Shown: positions 16,041 to 25,586 of the stretch, in pieces
How positions within the stretch are numbered: the stretch's first letter is position 1
How the letters are laid out: each line of letters starts with the position of its first letter
DNA from: Gammaproteobacteria bacterium
GTDB lineage: Bacteria > Pseudomonadota > Gammaproteobacteria > Steroidobacterales > Steroidobacteraceae
Reading direction: 5' to 3'
DNA: 64,000 bases
Assembly: GCA_013289615.1 (NCBI GenBank)
Contig: JABCZO010000001.1
Span: forward strand, 121,241-185,240
Translations under genes and position numbers: made by a program
The notes under the pieces: model-generated
Database searches by the model: none
The model's input: the letters and a program-made list of their open reading frames with translations, nothing else
Told to the model about the DNA's origin: nothing

Positions 16041-18527
16041 ATGCCGCAAAGCGTTGAGTACAAGGCCGCCATAGATCCAGCATTGGGACGCCGGCTGGAG
16101 CGACTGGGGTTAGCCGGTCACGAACAGGAATGGGCAGACCGCTATCTTCTGTGCAATCAACTGCTCAGTCCGTCCTCGGCCGATCCGAGGCAACGGTTCG
16201 AGGCCACCAGCCGATTCATTCGCGACCTGGTTGCGCATCGATGGGCCAAGACACAGCACGCCCGTGAGACGACTAATCCTAAGCGCATCTACTACCTGTC
16301 GATGGAGTTCTTGCTGGGTCGGACGCTGCGCAACAACATGATGAATCTGGCGGCGGAGCCGATCGTGCGACGTGCCATGGAGCATGAAGGCTGGAATCTG
16401 GAGCAGCTGATCGAAGAAGAGCCGGACGCCGGGCTGGGCAACGGCGGCCTCGGCCGCCTCGCCGCCTGCTTCATCGACTCCCTGGCCACCTTGCAGTATC
16501 CGGCCATCGGCTACGGCCTGCGCTACGAGTACGGCATCTTTCGACAAACGATAAGTGACGGCTGGCAACGCGAACAGCCTGATAACTGGTTGCGCAATAC
16601 CGATCCGTGGGAGGTGGTACGCCCCGGCAGAAGATACGTGGTCCCATTGAACGCAAAATTTGAGCTGAAGGGATCGGGTCTCAGTATCACCCGAAATCGT
16701 CCCTCCAACTTGCTGGGAATCGCCTTCGATCGGCCAGTGGTCGGTTACGGCGCTCAATGTATCAACACGTTGCGCCTGTGGGCAGCGGCAGCGCCCAACT
16801 CATTTGACTTTGCCGAGTTTTCCTTAGGCGATTTTGCCGGTGCCGTCATTCAAAACGTGGCGGCGGAGTCGCTGACGCGCGTGCTCTACCCGGACGATTC
16901 CACCGAGGCCGGACGAGCGTTGCGGTTCCTGCAGCAATACTTCATGGTGAGTTGTTCGCTACAGGATATCGTCACGCGATTTCGCAGGAATAACGCCAAC
17001 TGGTCTGCACTGCCGGACCGCGTGGCCATCCAGATGAACGACACGCATCCGGCGATGGCCGTTGCCGAGCTGATGCGTATTCTTCTCGATCAGGCACAGC
17101 TGTCATGGGATCAGGCTTGGGACCTCACGTTGCGTACCCTGGCCTACACCAACCACACGCTGCTTCCAGAGGCTTTGGAGCGCTGGCCAGTCGAACTCTT
17201 CGAAGTGCTGATACCCCGGCACCTGGAGATCGTTTACGAGATCAATCGGCGCTTGCTCGACGATGTGCGCCGCTTATATCCGGGCGACGAAGCGCGTGCA
17301 CGGCGCATGAGCCTGATCGAAGACGGGCCGGTGCGAAAGGTCCGCATGGCACATCTGGCCGTGGTTGGCTCGCACAGTACCAACGGGGTGGCCGCTATCC
17401 ACTCGGACCTGCTCAGAACGCACGTCCTGAGCGATTTTGCCCAGATGTTCGCGCCTCGTTTCAACAACAAAACCAACGGCGTAACCCCGAGGCGGTGGTT
17501 ACAGCAGGCCAATCCGTTCCTGTCCCACCTCATCACCGCGGCGATCGGCGACGACTGGGTCACTGACCTGGCGCTACTGCGCCAGCTCCTGCCTTTGGCC
17601 GACGACATTGGCTTCCGCGAGCAATTTCGCCGCGCGAAACGCGAGGCCAAGGCTGCATTTGCCAACTGGCTCAAGACTACTTCGGGACATATCGTTGATC
17701 CTGACTCGATTTTTGACAGCCAGATCAAACGAATTCACGAATACAAGCGCCAACTTCTCAACGTGCTTCATATCATCATCCTGTATAACCGCCTGCGGCT
17801 GGACCCCTCTCAGCAGATGACTCCGCACACTTTCTTCTTCGCCGGAAAGGCGGCGCCGGCCTACCACCTGGCAAAGCTGATCATCAAACTGATCAACAAC
17901 GTCGCCGGCACGATCAACGGCGATCCGGTGGTGCGCGGCCGGCTCAACGTGCTGTTCCTGCCTGAATACAACGTCAGCATGGCCGAGCGACTCATTCCCG
18001 CAAGCGATGTCTCGGAGCAAATCTCGACCGCCGGCTTCGAAGCCAGCGGCACCGGCAACATGAAATTCATGATGAACGGAGCCCTGACCATCGGCACCCG
18101 CGATGGAGCCACCATCGAAATGGCCCAGGAGGCCGGCGAGGACAACTTCTTTCTGTTCGGGCTAACCGCCCAGCAGGTGGCCGATAGCGTCGGCTGGTAC
18201 GACCCTCACTGGCACTATAACAACGAACCCGAAACGCGCGCGGCGCTGGATCTGATCTTTACAGACCACTTCAGCAGGCACGAGCCGGGTCTTTTCGGCC
18301 CGATCCGCGACACGTTGCTGACCGACGGCGATCGATTTCGGCATCTCGCGGATTTGACCGACTACGCTCGCTCCCACCGGGAGCTGGCCGCGTTGTACGC
18401 CGAACCCCAGGCCTGGGCAAGGAAGGCAATCATCAACGTGGCTTGCTCCGGTACATTCTCCAGCGACCGAACGATCACGGAGTATGCAAACGAGATTTGG
18501 GATTTGAAACGCTCCCCGGTGCAGTAA
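16041..18527 (+). CDS. glgP: Glycogen/maltodextrin phosphorylase
   Basis: 828 aa. Releases glucose-1-phosphate from alpha-1,4-glucans with pyridoxal phosphate. ATG 16041 has GAGG upstream, while ATG 16017 has none. Signature regions: YYLSMEFLLGRTLRNNM, EPDAGLGNGGLGRLAACFIDS, GYGLRYEYGIF, RIHEYKRQLLN, and the PLP-lysine segment GTGNMKFMMNGALTIGT. All are intact. It is followed 62 bp later by a PPK2 gene, so the pair may be expressed together. Confidence 0.95.
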   Translation: MPQSVEYKAAIDPALGRRLERLGLAGHEQEWADRYLLCNQLLSPSSADPRQRFEATSRFIRDLVAHRWAKTQHARETTNPKRIYYLSMEFLLGRTLRNNMMNLAAEPIVRRAMEHEGWNLEQLIEEEPDAGLGNGGLGRLAACFIDSLATLQYPAIGYGLRYEYGIFRQTISDGWQREQPDNWLRNTDPWEVVRPGRRYVVPLNAKFELKGSGLSITRNRPSNLLGIAFDRPVVGYGAQCINTLRLWAAAAPNSFDFAEFSLGDFAGAVIQNVAAESLTRVLYPDDSTEAGRALRFLQQYFMVSCSLQDIVTRFRRNNANWSALPDRVAIQMNDTHPAMAVAELMRILLDQAQLSWDQAWDLTLRTLAYTNHTLLPEALERWPVELFEVLIPRHLEIVYEINRRLLDDVRRLYPGDEARARRMSLIEDGPVRKVRMAHLAVVGSHSTNGVAAIHSDLLRTHVLSDFAQMFAPRFNNKTNGVTPRRWLQQANPFLSHLITAAIGDDWVTDLALLRQLLPLADDIGFREQFRRAKREAKAAFANWLKTTSGHIVDPDSIFDSQIKRIHEYKRQLLNVLHIIILYNRLRLDPSQQMTPHTFFFAGKAAPAYHLAKLIIKLINNVAGTINGDPVVRGRLNVLFLPEYNVSMAERLIPASDVSEQISTAGFEASGTGNMKFMMNGALTIGTRDGATIEMAQEAGEDNFFLFGLTAQQVADSVGWYDPHWHYNNEPETRAALDLIFTDHFSRHEPGLFGPIRDTLLTDGDRFRHLADLTDYARSHRELAALYAEPQAWARKAIINVACSGTFSSDRTITEYANEIWDLKRSPVQ

Positions 18528-18589
18528 CGCCTGCAATCTGCCCCAGCACCGGATCCCACCTTGTCTCACCATGTAATCGAGAGTTGACC

Positions 18590-19513
18590 ATGACATCGAT
18601 GCCATCGCTCGACGGCGAAGAACTTGTTCGACGCATCAGCCGCGACCTCGCCGATAGCTACGACGAAGAGTTGGAGATGGAGATCGAGGATCACCAGCCC
18701 CTGGGCGACTGGTCCTCCCATGCGGATTCCAGTGCCGAGAAAAGCTATCGGCGCCGCTACTTCAGCGAACTGTTCCGACTGCAAGCGGAGCTGGTCAAGC
18801 TGCAGGACTGGGTGGTTGAAACACACGAGAAAGTCGTGATCCTGTTTGAAGGGCGTGACGCGGCCGGCAAGGGCAGCGTCATCAAGCGCATCACCCAGCG
18901 CATGAATCCGCGCGTTTGCCGGGTGGTGGCGTTGCCGGCCCCGAACGACCGCGAACGCACACAATGGTACTTTCAAAGGTACGTGCCGCATCTTCCGGCG
19001 GCTGGTGAAATCGTGTTGTTCGACCGCAGTTGGTACAACCGTGCCGGTGTCGAGCGCGTGATGGGTTTCTGCACTCCCGAGGAGTACGAGGAGTTCTACC
19101 GTTCAGTGCCCGACTTTGAACGCATGCTGGTGCGCTCGGGCGTGCGCTTGCTTAAGTACTGGTTCTCGATCACGGACGAGGAGCAGCATATTCGGTTCCT
19201 CGGGCGTATTCATGACCCATTGAAGCAATGGAAGTTGAGTCCGATGGATCTGGAATCGCGTCGCCGGTGGGAGGATTACACCAAAGCCAAGGAGGTCATG
19301 CTGGAGCGCACGCACATGCCCGAGGCACGCTGGTGGGTCGTCAATGCCGTCGACAAGAAACGGGCGAGACTCAACTGCATCGACCACCTGCTGAAGCAGT
19401 TTCCATACCGCGAAGTGTCGAAACCCACCATCGTGCTGCCCGAGCGCGTTCATCATGAGCACTACTCGCGGCAGAGCGTTCCTGCAGACATGGTTGTGCC
19501 GGAAATCTATTGA
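18590..19513 (+). CDS. ppk2: Polyphosphate kinase 2 family protein
   Basis: 307 aa from ATG 18590. Transfers phosphate between polyphosphate and nucleoside di- or monophosphates. It has Walker A GRDAAGKG (88-95), the lid-region sequence PAPNDRERTQWYFQRYV, Walker B with IVLFDRSWYNRAGVERV (141-157), and the C-terminal segment YTKAKEVML. This is a one-domain PPK2. The class (NDP or NMP preference) cannot be fixed by eye. The upstream acidic tail (DEELEMEIEDHQ) is ordinary for the family. Longer upstream frames overlap glgP and were rejected. Confidence 0.92.
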   Translation: MTSMPSLDGEELVRRISRDLADSYDEELEMEIEDHQPLGDWSSHADSSAEKSYRRRYFSELFRLQAELVKLQDWVVETHEKVVILFEGRDAAGKGSVIKRITQRMNPRVCRVVALPAPNDRERTQWYFQRYVPHLPAAGEIVLFDRSWYNRAGVERVMGFCTPEEYEEFYRSVPDFERMLVRSGVRLLKYWFSITDEEQHIRFLGRIHDPLKQWKLSPMDLESRRRWEDYTKAKEVMLERTHMPEARWWVVNAVDKKRARLNCIDHLLKQFPYREVSKPTIVLPERVHHEHYSRQSVPADMVVPEIY

Positions 19514-19630
19514 CGGCCAGAGTCGCGATCTGGGCTCCCCAAAACGTGCTGCAGTAATCAATGCGGACATGCAGGCCGGCGCCGAGGAACTGGCTTCCCG
19601 CATGCCGCCGGTTGTCCGCCATAGTCCAGG

Positions 19631-20140
19631 TCAGCGCGAAGTGGCCTCCGGCTTGGGCGCAGCAGCTATCGACACGCGCTCGTCAGTCCTGCCGCCAAAC
19701 ACGAATGTACCCTTCATCACCGCGACATGGCCGGGATAGGTACAGAAGAACGAGTAGTCGCCGCCGGCTTTCAGCTTTGCAGCGCTAAAGGTGATGGTCG
19801 TCGACTCGCCCCCGCCTACCACCGGGGTTGAGGCAATGATCCGCGGATCATTGGCAGCCTGATAGTTGTTGGCCAATCCGGCACTCATGCCAGCGCTCAC
19901 GAGTGCAGCCACATCCGATGTCTTGGCCAGGACCCAATTGTGACCCATTATTTTCTTGGGCTGCATGCCGGTATGCTTTAGCGTCAGCTCGACACTTTCG
20001 CAGCTCGCGCCCACACTCAACTGCCGCTGATTGAACTGCATGCGATCATTCGCCTCAATACTGACTTGGCATTCCCCGGCCCTGGCAGCAGAGGTCACGA
20101 GTAAAATCGTCACCGTGAGAAATTTCATTGCAATACGCAT
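19631..20140 (-). CDS. Azurin-type blue copper protein
   Basis: 169 aa. A signal peptide (residues 1-21) is followed by a type 1 copper domain with ligands His67 (MGHNWVL), Cys133, His138 (CTYPGH) and Met142 (VMKG), and the azurin disulphide pair Cys24-Cys47. A periplasmic one-electron carrier. About 20 residues beyond the usual azurin C-terminus form a flexible tail. It starts 34 bp after the Cyc2-like porin-cytochrome and has AGGAGA before ATG 20140, so it is very likely co-transcribed and may be that protein's redox partner. Confidence 0.9.
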   Translation of the reverse strand: MRIAMKFLTVTILLVTSAARAGECQVSIEANDRMQFNQRQLSVGASCESVELTLKHTGMQPKKIMGHNWVLAKTSDVAALVSAGMSAGLANNYQAANDPRIIASTPVVGGGESTTITFSAAKLKAGGDYSFFCTYPGHVAVMKGTFVFGGRTDERVSIAAAPKPEATSR

Positions 20141-20173
20141 CTCGCTCTCCTGCGCCAGGTCAACACCGGGGCG

Positions 20174-21544
20174 CTAAATGATTACCCAGAAAAATGCAAA
20201 CAACGTGTTGTTGTCGCTCGCCGAGCGGCCGAAGCCGTCATAATTCGATGTCCCTCCGTTGAACTTGGTATAAGCCGTGTACTGCAGCCCGAGGCGAACG
20301 TTTAGCCACGGCGCACCGAATGAGTTGAGCTTGCCGAACGGGATGTATTCGGCCTGCAGAACGTAGCCGCCGCTGCCGGGCGAACCATTGGCGCTCCCTG
20401 ACAGGGCGCCCGGCGAATAGAGCGCGGCGTTGTGGCTGCCGGAGATTGCAAATACCGCTACGGTGGCGATCCAGGTCCGCTGGTAGCCGTAGGTCAGATC
20501 CACGTTAAATGCCTGCAGGTCATTGCTGATGCCGTCAGACCCGCCGCCGGCAAAGCTGGCGGCAAGCATCTGGCGCTCGTGAATGAACGAGGCGTTTGCG
20601 GCGACCACGTGCGCGCCCTTGCCTTCGTACTGATAGGTCGCGTCGAATCCAAAGTCCGTATAGCGATCCTTCTCTGGAATCGTGGCATCGGGCTGCACAC
20701 GCGAGTCGAGGCCAAACAGACCAATGGAGTAGAAGTTCACGTCGCGGTTGAATCGCACTGCCGCGCGCCAGTAGGGGGAGACCCCGCTCAGGTTGGGGCT
20801 GCTGTCGGCGCCAATACCGATCTTGTCGAGCCATTTGTGGGACAATCCGCGATACCCGCCCGCTTCCAGGTAGTAGCGACTGTTGACGGAGACGAAAGCC
20901 GTGGCACCCAGCACGGTCTGGGCAAGTCCACCGATGAACGGACCGGCCGTTGGCGATGGGGCAAGCGCGGAGGAGATATAGGGAAATCCCCAGGCTGGCG
21001 TTGAGTTCCACAGGTCCTGAACGGTCGGATTGTTATTCACGCTCACGCCGGCGACGATCGCGGTGCTGCCAATATTCAGCGGGCGCGCGTAGCGCAGATC
21101 GAGGTTGTCCCAGGTCGTGACATGGCCGATGCCGTCGTAGGTGACCTGTGCGAACACTCCAAGGTGAGAGGTGATGCGGCTGGCGATGAACAGACTGACC
21201 TGATCCAGTGATAAATTATCGTTGACCTTGTAAGTTGGCGCCGGTACCTCTGGCTGATCGGCTTTGGTGCGGCTGTATCCGCCCTGCACCATGAGCGCCA
21301 CCGGAACCAACGGCGAGTTTTCACCGTAGACATAACCGTTTAGTTTGAATTCGCGGCCGTAATCGGTAAGGGCGGGCCCATAGGCCACCGTATGGCACTG
21401 TTCGCACGGGTGGCCGGTCTGTTGTGCAAAGCTGGGGACCGCGAGCGCATTGCCTGCAAACAGCAGTGCGCCCAGTGCACTCGTTGCAAGACCGCCTTGA
21501 CGAATGCGATGCTCGCGCGCGCTGGCGAGTGTAGAGCCCACCAC
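20174..21544 (-). CDS. Cyc2-like outer-membrane porin-cytochrome fusion
   Basis: 456 aa from GTG 21544 (GGGAG upstream). Signal peptide to about residue 35 (NALA/VP). A single c-type haem motif CEQCH (47-51) sits in the context PSFAQQTGHPCEQCH, then DYGREFKLNGYVYGE. The remaining ~380 residues alternate short amphipathic strands and Gly/Asn/Ser-rich turns and end in aromatic-rich FAFFWVII, as in an outer-membrane barrel. One N-terminal haem plus a barrel is the layout of Cyc2, the iron-oxidising porin-cytochrome. Some Cyc2 homologues occur in organisms not known to oxidise iron, so function is inferred. An azurin-type gene follows directly. Confidence 0.75.
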   Translation of the reverse strand: MVGSTLASAREHRIRQGGLATSALGALLFAGNALAVPSFAQQTGHPCEQCHTVAYGPALTDYGREFKLNGYVYGENSPLVPVALMVQGGYSRTKADQPEVPAPTYKVNDNLSLDQVSLFIASRITSHLGVFAQVTYDGIGHVTTWDNLDLRYARPLNIGSTAIVAGVSVNNNPTVQDLWNSTPAWGFPYISSALAPSPTAGPFIGGLAQTVLGATAFVSVNSRYYLEAGGYRGLSHKWLDKIGIGADSSPNLSGVSPYWRAAVRFNRDVNFYSIGLFGLDSRVQPDATIPEKDRYTDFGFDATYQYEGKGAHVVAANASFIHERQMLAASFAGGGSDGISNDLQAFNVDLTYGYQRTWIATVAVFAISGSHNAALYSPGALSGSANGSPGSGGYVLQAEYIPFGKLNSFGAPWLNVRLGLQYTAYTKFNGGTSNYDGFGRSASDNNTLFAFFWVII

Positions 21545-22815
21545 GTTCTCCCTGGCTCGGCGACATCACCGCGCCGGTGATCCCCTGAAATCGCTAATCG
21601 CGATCTTTTGATTAAGACAAACTGCGCTATTAATTTGCGGAGCCGATCGGCGCGTGTCGAGAGGGAACACTGCGCAGGAAAGGGAGGGAAATACCGTAGT
21701 CGGCGTCCTACTGTTAAATACGTAGTGACGTCGAGCTCGATACCCAAAATAAATCCATGTGTGCGACCGCGCGCGACGACAATTCTGGCGGCGGCAGTGC
21801 GCGCCTTCCGCCCGTTTCAATCAGAGCTGCGCTTCAGCGCAACGCATTCGAAGCGCATGTGCATCGTGTGATCCGTGAAACCGCATCAAGCCCGATCCTC
21901 GGCTCGACTTTTCATCTCATGCTGCTGGAATACCCCCGGCAGGCACAATTTTTCCTTCACTTCGAAGGTCTGCTCGCCGCGGGTACGCTTTGATTCCCGG
22001 CTATGCCGCTGTAAATGCAGCGAGGGCATGTCGTCACACGGGCTGCTGCGCGATTTGCGCCGCGGGCGCCTGACCGTTGTGCGTGCATTGACTAAATCCT
22101 GGCAACGATCTTGGGCGCGCGAAGTTGCTATCAGACGTTCACTTCACTGATCTGGCCTTGCGCCGATGAGCCTGATTCCCAATACATTTCCGCCATCTCG
22201 GCAACGATCCCGCTGCTGTCGCTACGCGACCGGACGCCAGGTTGATTAGTCGGCGCGCAGAATTCCGACAGCTCCAGCCGGCCAGCTGCGTCGGCGCGAA
22301 CCGCGACTGGCAGCGGCCATTGAACGTCCCCCTCACCTGTCGCGCCTCACTCCACGAGATCCAGATCATTTGTGAACAAATCATTTCACGGAAAGTTAAC
22401 CAGCGTGCGCACCAATCCGAAACCAACGACGCTGCCGATGCTCGCGGTGTTCGGCGATTGCGGCGAGCCTGGCGCCAGCGCTGAAGATTCCGCCACGCAA
22501 GCACCGCTCCACCGAACGCACCAGGCGTAGACAACGGCATCAACTCGACCAACTTGCGGTCGCTGGGTGCGATGTGCACCGACGATCCCGTACTGCCCAG
22601 TGCTGACGGGCACGCGTTAGTTGGTAACGCAGCAGTCCGTGCGTGGCGTGCGGTATACCTGAAAGCCTGTACGATCTACCGGGACAACACGGTTAGTGAA
22701 TGTGGCCGCTGCCCCGGGGTGGGCATTCGAGTGCTACCCGAATAAAGATTATGACAACACTAAGGATGGCGGCGCGTGCACCGTGTGCTTGCAATTGAGC
22801 CGCCGGACGGCTTCA
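21545..22815. other. Long region without a convincing gene
   Basis: About 1.27 kb between the Cyc2-like gene and the HATPase gene. The longest frames (21757-21993 + and 22139-22579 -) have no ribosome site, no familiar motif and Arg/Ser/Ala-skewed composition, so I treat them as spurious. The first part must carry the promoter of the cyc2-like/azurin unit. I see no transposase remnant, tRNA or direct repeat. Confidence 0.6.
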
Positions 22816-23313
22816 TTACAGCGGTTGCCGCGTTGCCTTCGGGGTTTCCGCACTTGCGGTTCCCTCTGGCGCCGACAAATGAGTCCCCGTATCGAGGCTG
22901 CGGAACACCAGCGTGAGTTGATTTCCCTCGGCTGTCCTGACGTGGTGCAGCTCGTCGGTGAAATGCCGAACCAGACGAATGCCCCGCCCGCCGCTGGTCG
23001 CGTCGTCGAGAGAACTCGGCAGCCCAGGCAGCGCACAGGAGGTCGGGTCAAACGGAATGGCATCATCGTCGAGGCGAATGACGATCTGTTCTGGTTCACG
23101 CCAGCAGCGGATCCTGACCGTGCCAATCTTCCCTTCGGGATAGCCGTAGCTGATTACGTTGCTTACGAGCTCGGTCAGACATAGATCAATGCGGTGGCTC
23201 AGAGACTGTGGCAGGAGAAACTCCACCGCCAGCTTCTCGACCCAGTGTGCCAGGTCCGGCTGATGCTCGATCCTGGCGTGGATCACAAGCTCCAAGGACG
23301 ATTCGGTTGCCAT
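22816..23313 (-). CDS. RsbW-like anti-sigma/serine kinase (HATPase_c)
   Basis: 165 aa. GHKL ATPase fold with N-box ELVSNVISYGYP (Glu48, Asn52), G1 box LDDDAIPFDP and G2 box SGGRGIRLVRHFTDEL, as in RsbW/SpoIIAB-type kinases that phosphorylate STAS proteins and can hold a sigma factor or other partner. The last 25 residues are a Thr/Ser/Glu-rich tail without motif. It lies 60 bp after the STAS gene and downstream of a PP2C phosphatase gene, completing a partner-switching set. No sigma factor is adjacent, so the output is unknown. Confidence 0.88.
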   Translation of the reverse strand: MATESSLELVIHARIEHQPDLAHWVEKLAVEFLLPQSLSHRIDLCLTELVSNVISYGYPEGKIGTVRIRCWREPEQIVIRLDDDAIPFDPTSCALPGLPSSLDDATSGGRGIRLVRHFTDELHHVRTAEGNQLTLVFRSLDTGTHLSAPEGTASAETPKATRQPL

Positions 23314-23373
23314 TCGGCGCTGACTTTTCGAGCGACCTGAAAAGTGCCGCGACGCCCAGCCGGCACAGTCGTG

Positions 23374-23718
23374 TCAGGCAGCGCCAAACGCCCCGCGCGC
23401 CGCGTCAATATCATGGGCGATCGGAATAATTGAGTGAATCCCAGTGGCCCTGAGAACCTCTTCGACCTGGTCGTTCGGCTTATATAACACCATCGAGCCG
23501 CCGCGCAGCTTCTGCGCCTTTGCATTAACGATCAGCGTGCGGATCCCGATAGACGCGATAAAAGTTACGTTGGACATGTCGACCAGTATCTGCGCCCTGC
23601 GCGTTGAGGTCAGTGCGCTAAACTTCAGATCGATCTGTTGGGTGCCAGTGATATCCATTCGACCGGATAGATTGATTCCGAGGATTCCGGATTCGAGCTC
23701 ATGAACCGCCAACTCCAT
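23374..23718 (-). CDS. STAS-domain anti-anti-sigma factor
   Basis: 114 aa, a single STAS domain. The regulatory phosphorylation site is Ser56 in NVTFIASIGIR, followed by the helix TLIVNAKAQKL. The expected cycle is phosphorylation by the HATPase at 22816 and dephosphorylation by the PP2C enzyme at 25587. Spacing to the HATPase is 60 bp, and to the upstream membrane protein 106 bp. Confidence 0.9.
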   Translation of the reverse strand: MELAVHELESGILGINLSGRMDITGTQQIDLKFSALTSTRRAQILVDMSNVTFIASIGIRTLIVNAKAQKLRGGSMVLYKPNDQVEEVLRATGIHSIIPIAHDIDAARGAFGAA

Positions 23719-23824
23719 AACTTCTGCCCCTCGCAGCGATTCAAAACCCGTGTCGATACAGGATACCTAATACTGCAGTATAGCAAAGTGAGAATTCGAT
23801 GACAAAAATCCTCAGGGAGTCGAC

Positions 23825-25537
23825 TCAGTGCGCGCTCGGTGGCGCGTGCTCACGATGATAGCGATGAATCGCCCATAGGTAGATTTCCATCAGCGAGTTC
23901 TCAGCTAACTCCTCAAGGATTTCATCGCGCCTGTCTCGAGCTGTTATGCGCCGAAGTTGTGTTCGGGCGCGCTGAAACTGGCTCAGCTGGTTGCGGTACT
24001 GCCAAAGCAGTTCCTGCACTGCCATTTTGTTCTGGCGTAGTTCCCAAACACCGAGCACAACCGCCAGGGAGCCGCTACAAAACGTCAGTACGTTCTTAAA
24101 GGGTAGACCAGTACGCACGTCGACGTGATGTAGCGCCCCACCGAACATAAACATCGCCGACAGTACGATTAGACCAGCTAAAAACACGCCACTTTTCAGT
24201 CGCCCGATCCAGAAGCGGTGCCTCTGCATGGTTGCGACCTTGCGCACAAAGTATCGATGCTGATCCTCAATCCAGTCCTGATCGACGAGGCGCGCCCGGT
24301 GGGCATAATTCTCGCTCGAATGGCTTGCCTCGACCGCCGTCGGTTCGATCGAGTCGAGCGCGAAACCGATCCAGCCGAAGCCCGGGAATCTGTAAATTCC
24401 CGTGAGCGCGATCAGCTGCCTGGTACGCAGGCGGCGATCTACGCCAGCCAGGGTCAAATAAAACCGCACCCGCAGTGTTTCCGCCAGCGCGCGGTAGGCG
24501 AGGTACTTGCCGAACCAGCGTTTAGTTTGAAAGAAATAATATACCAGCAAACTTATGAACAGGATAAGCATATAGAACATCAGGAGGATTTTGCTTTCGG
24601 TGATTTTATCGTAGATCAGATAGGCGAGCCCCATCGTAAACGCCGCGATTCCGAACATGTTAAACAGTCGGTCGGAACGCCGCTGCATGTAGCCAGCAAG
24701 CGAGTCGGCCTTAACGAACTGCCTGTCGATGTTCTCCAAGGTCGATGCATCGCTGGTCGCCAGCTCTTCGGGCCTAGGGGGCATCATGGACGCGCTGCGC
24801 ACGAGGCTGCCATCGGCAGTGCACCGGTCGAACTCAAGGTTATATTCGTTCAAGTCAGCAAGTCGTCGCTTTAGCGACGCCGGCATCATGTGCTGCACTT
24901 CCAGAACGTTATCCCCGGCTGAAAGCAGGTAACAGGGTTGCGGTACATTCTCGGATTCCTCCTGAATGCAGCGCCGGGCCGGGACCCAGAAGACCAGCCG
25001 CGCTGTCACGTCCAGATCGTTCACTACTGTGCTGATCTCGATTCTATTGAGGGCTTCGCCTTGTTCGCCGTCAACCCCGAGGAAACGAAATACCTGATCT
25101 GCCGTGTCGTTGGGTACACTCGATGATCTTCCATCCCACAGCGCGAGCAACAGGCTGCTGCGCCGAATAAGTATATCGGCGAGAATCGAGCTGAGCATGC
25201 CGCGCGGGTCGCATGACTTTGCTTCCGCCCGCTCGATCCAGTGAACTCCGGGATGGTCCAGCAGATCCTTCATTGCGTTGGAGTCGGAACCCACCGCGTC
25301 GATTAGCGCTTCGACGGCTATGTCGAGCGCCAGAGTGGCGCGCGCGATCGCCAGGCTTACAACATTACAGGCGTCAAGCATCACTCTCACCTGGGTATCG
25401 GGCAAGTGTTGCTTGATCTCGAGCAGAAAGCTGACGACCGCGTCCACCAGCTGCGGGAATTGCGCCGGTTCCAAATCCGGGGGGGCCGTGAGCGCGATGA
25501 TGAACGGAGAATTGTCGAGCTGGAAGGTTTTAGCCAA
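23825..25537 (-). CDS. SLOG-like/SLATT-like four-helix membrane protein
   Basis: About 570 aa if TTG 25537 is the start (MAKTFQLDNSPFIIALTA). ATGs at 25753 and 25744 would overlap the phosphatase gene by over 150 bp through a low-complexity shadow. Residues 10-200 resemble the Rossmann-like N-domain of SLOG-membrane proteins (ALT..PDL, then LLLALWDGRS), but the usual GHRDL and GLAEGAD motifs are replaced by APPDL and DACNVVS, so nucleotide binding is doubtful. Two helix pairs follow (about 292-336 and 450-499), separated by YLAYRALAETLRVRFYLTLAG, a segment I associate with SLATT-type proteins. It lies between the voltage-sensor phosphatase and the STAS gene. Confidence 0.65.
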   Translation of the reverse strand: MAKTFQLDNSPFIIALTAPPDLEPAQFPQLVDAVVSFLLEIKQHLPDTQVRVMLDACNVVSLAIARATLALDIAVEALIDAVGSDSNAMKDLLDHPGVHWIERAEAKSCDPRGMLSSILADILIRRSSLLLALWDGRSSSVPNDTADQVFRFLGVDGEQGEALNRIEISTVVNDLDVTARLVFWVPARRCIQEESENVPQPCYLLSAGDNVLEVQHMMPASLKRRLADLNEYNLEFDRCTADGSLVRSASMMPPRPEELATSDASTLENIDRQFVKADSLAGYMQRRSDRLFNMFGIAAFTMGLAYLIYDKITESKILLMFYMLILFISLLVYYFFQTKRWFGKYLAYRALAETLRVRFYLTLAGVDRRLRTRQLIALTGIYRFPGFGWIGFALDSIEPTAVEASHSSENYAHRARLVDQDWIEDQHRYFVRKVATMQRHRFWIGRLKSGVFLAGLIVLSAMFMFGGALHHVDVRTGLPFKNVLTFCSGSLAVVLGVWELRQNKMAVQELLWQYRNQLSQFQRARTQLRRITARDRRDEILEELAENSLMEIYLWAIHRYHREHAPPSAH

Positions 25538-25586
25538 TGCCTGGCTGCCTAGCGGCTGAGCGCGCGACGACGGCGCAGAGTCCGAT

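Noticed and set aside
22139..22579. 146-aa minus-strand frame in the 21.5-22.8 kb gap
   Set aside because: No ribosome site, Arg/Trp/Ser-skewed, no similarity I can name. Considered as a decayed transposase but no DDE or helix-turn-helix pattern is visible.
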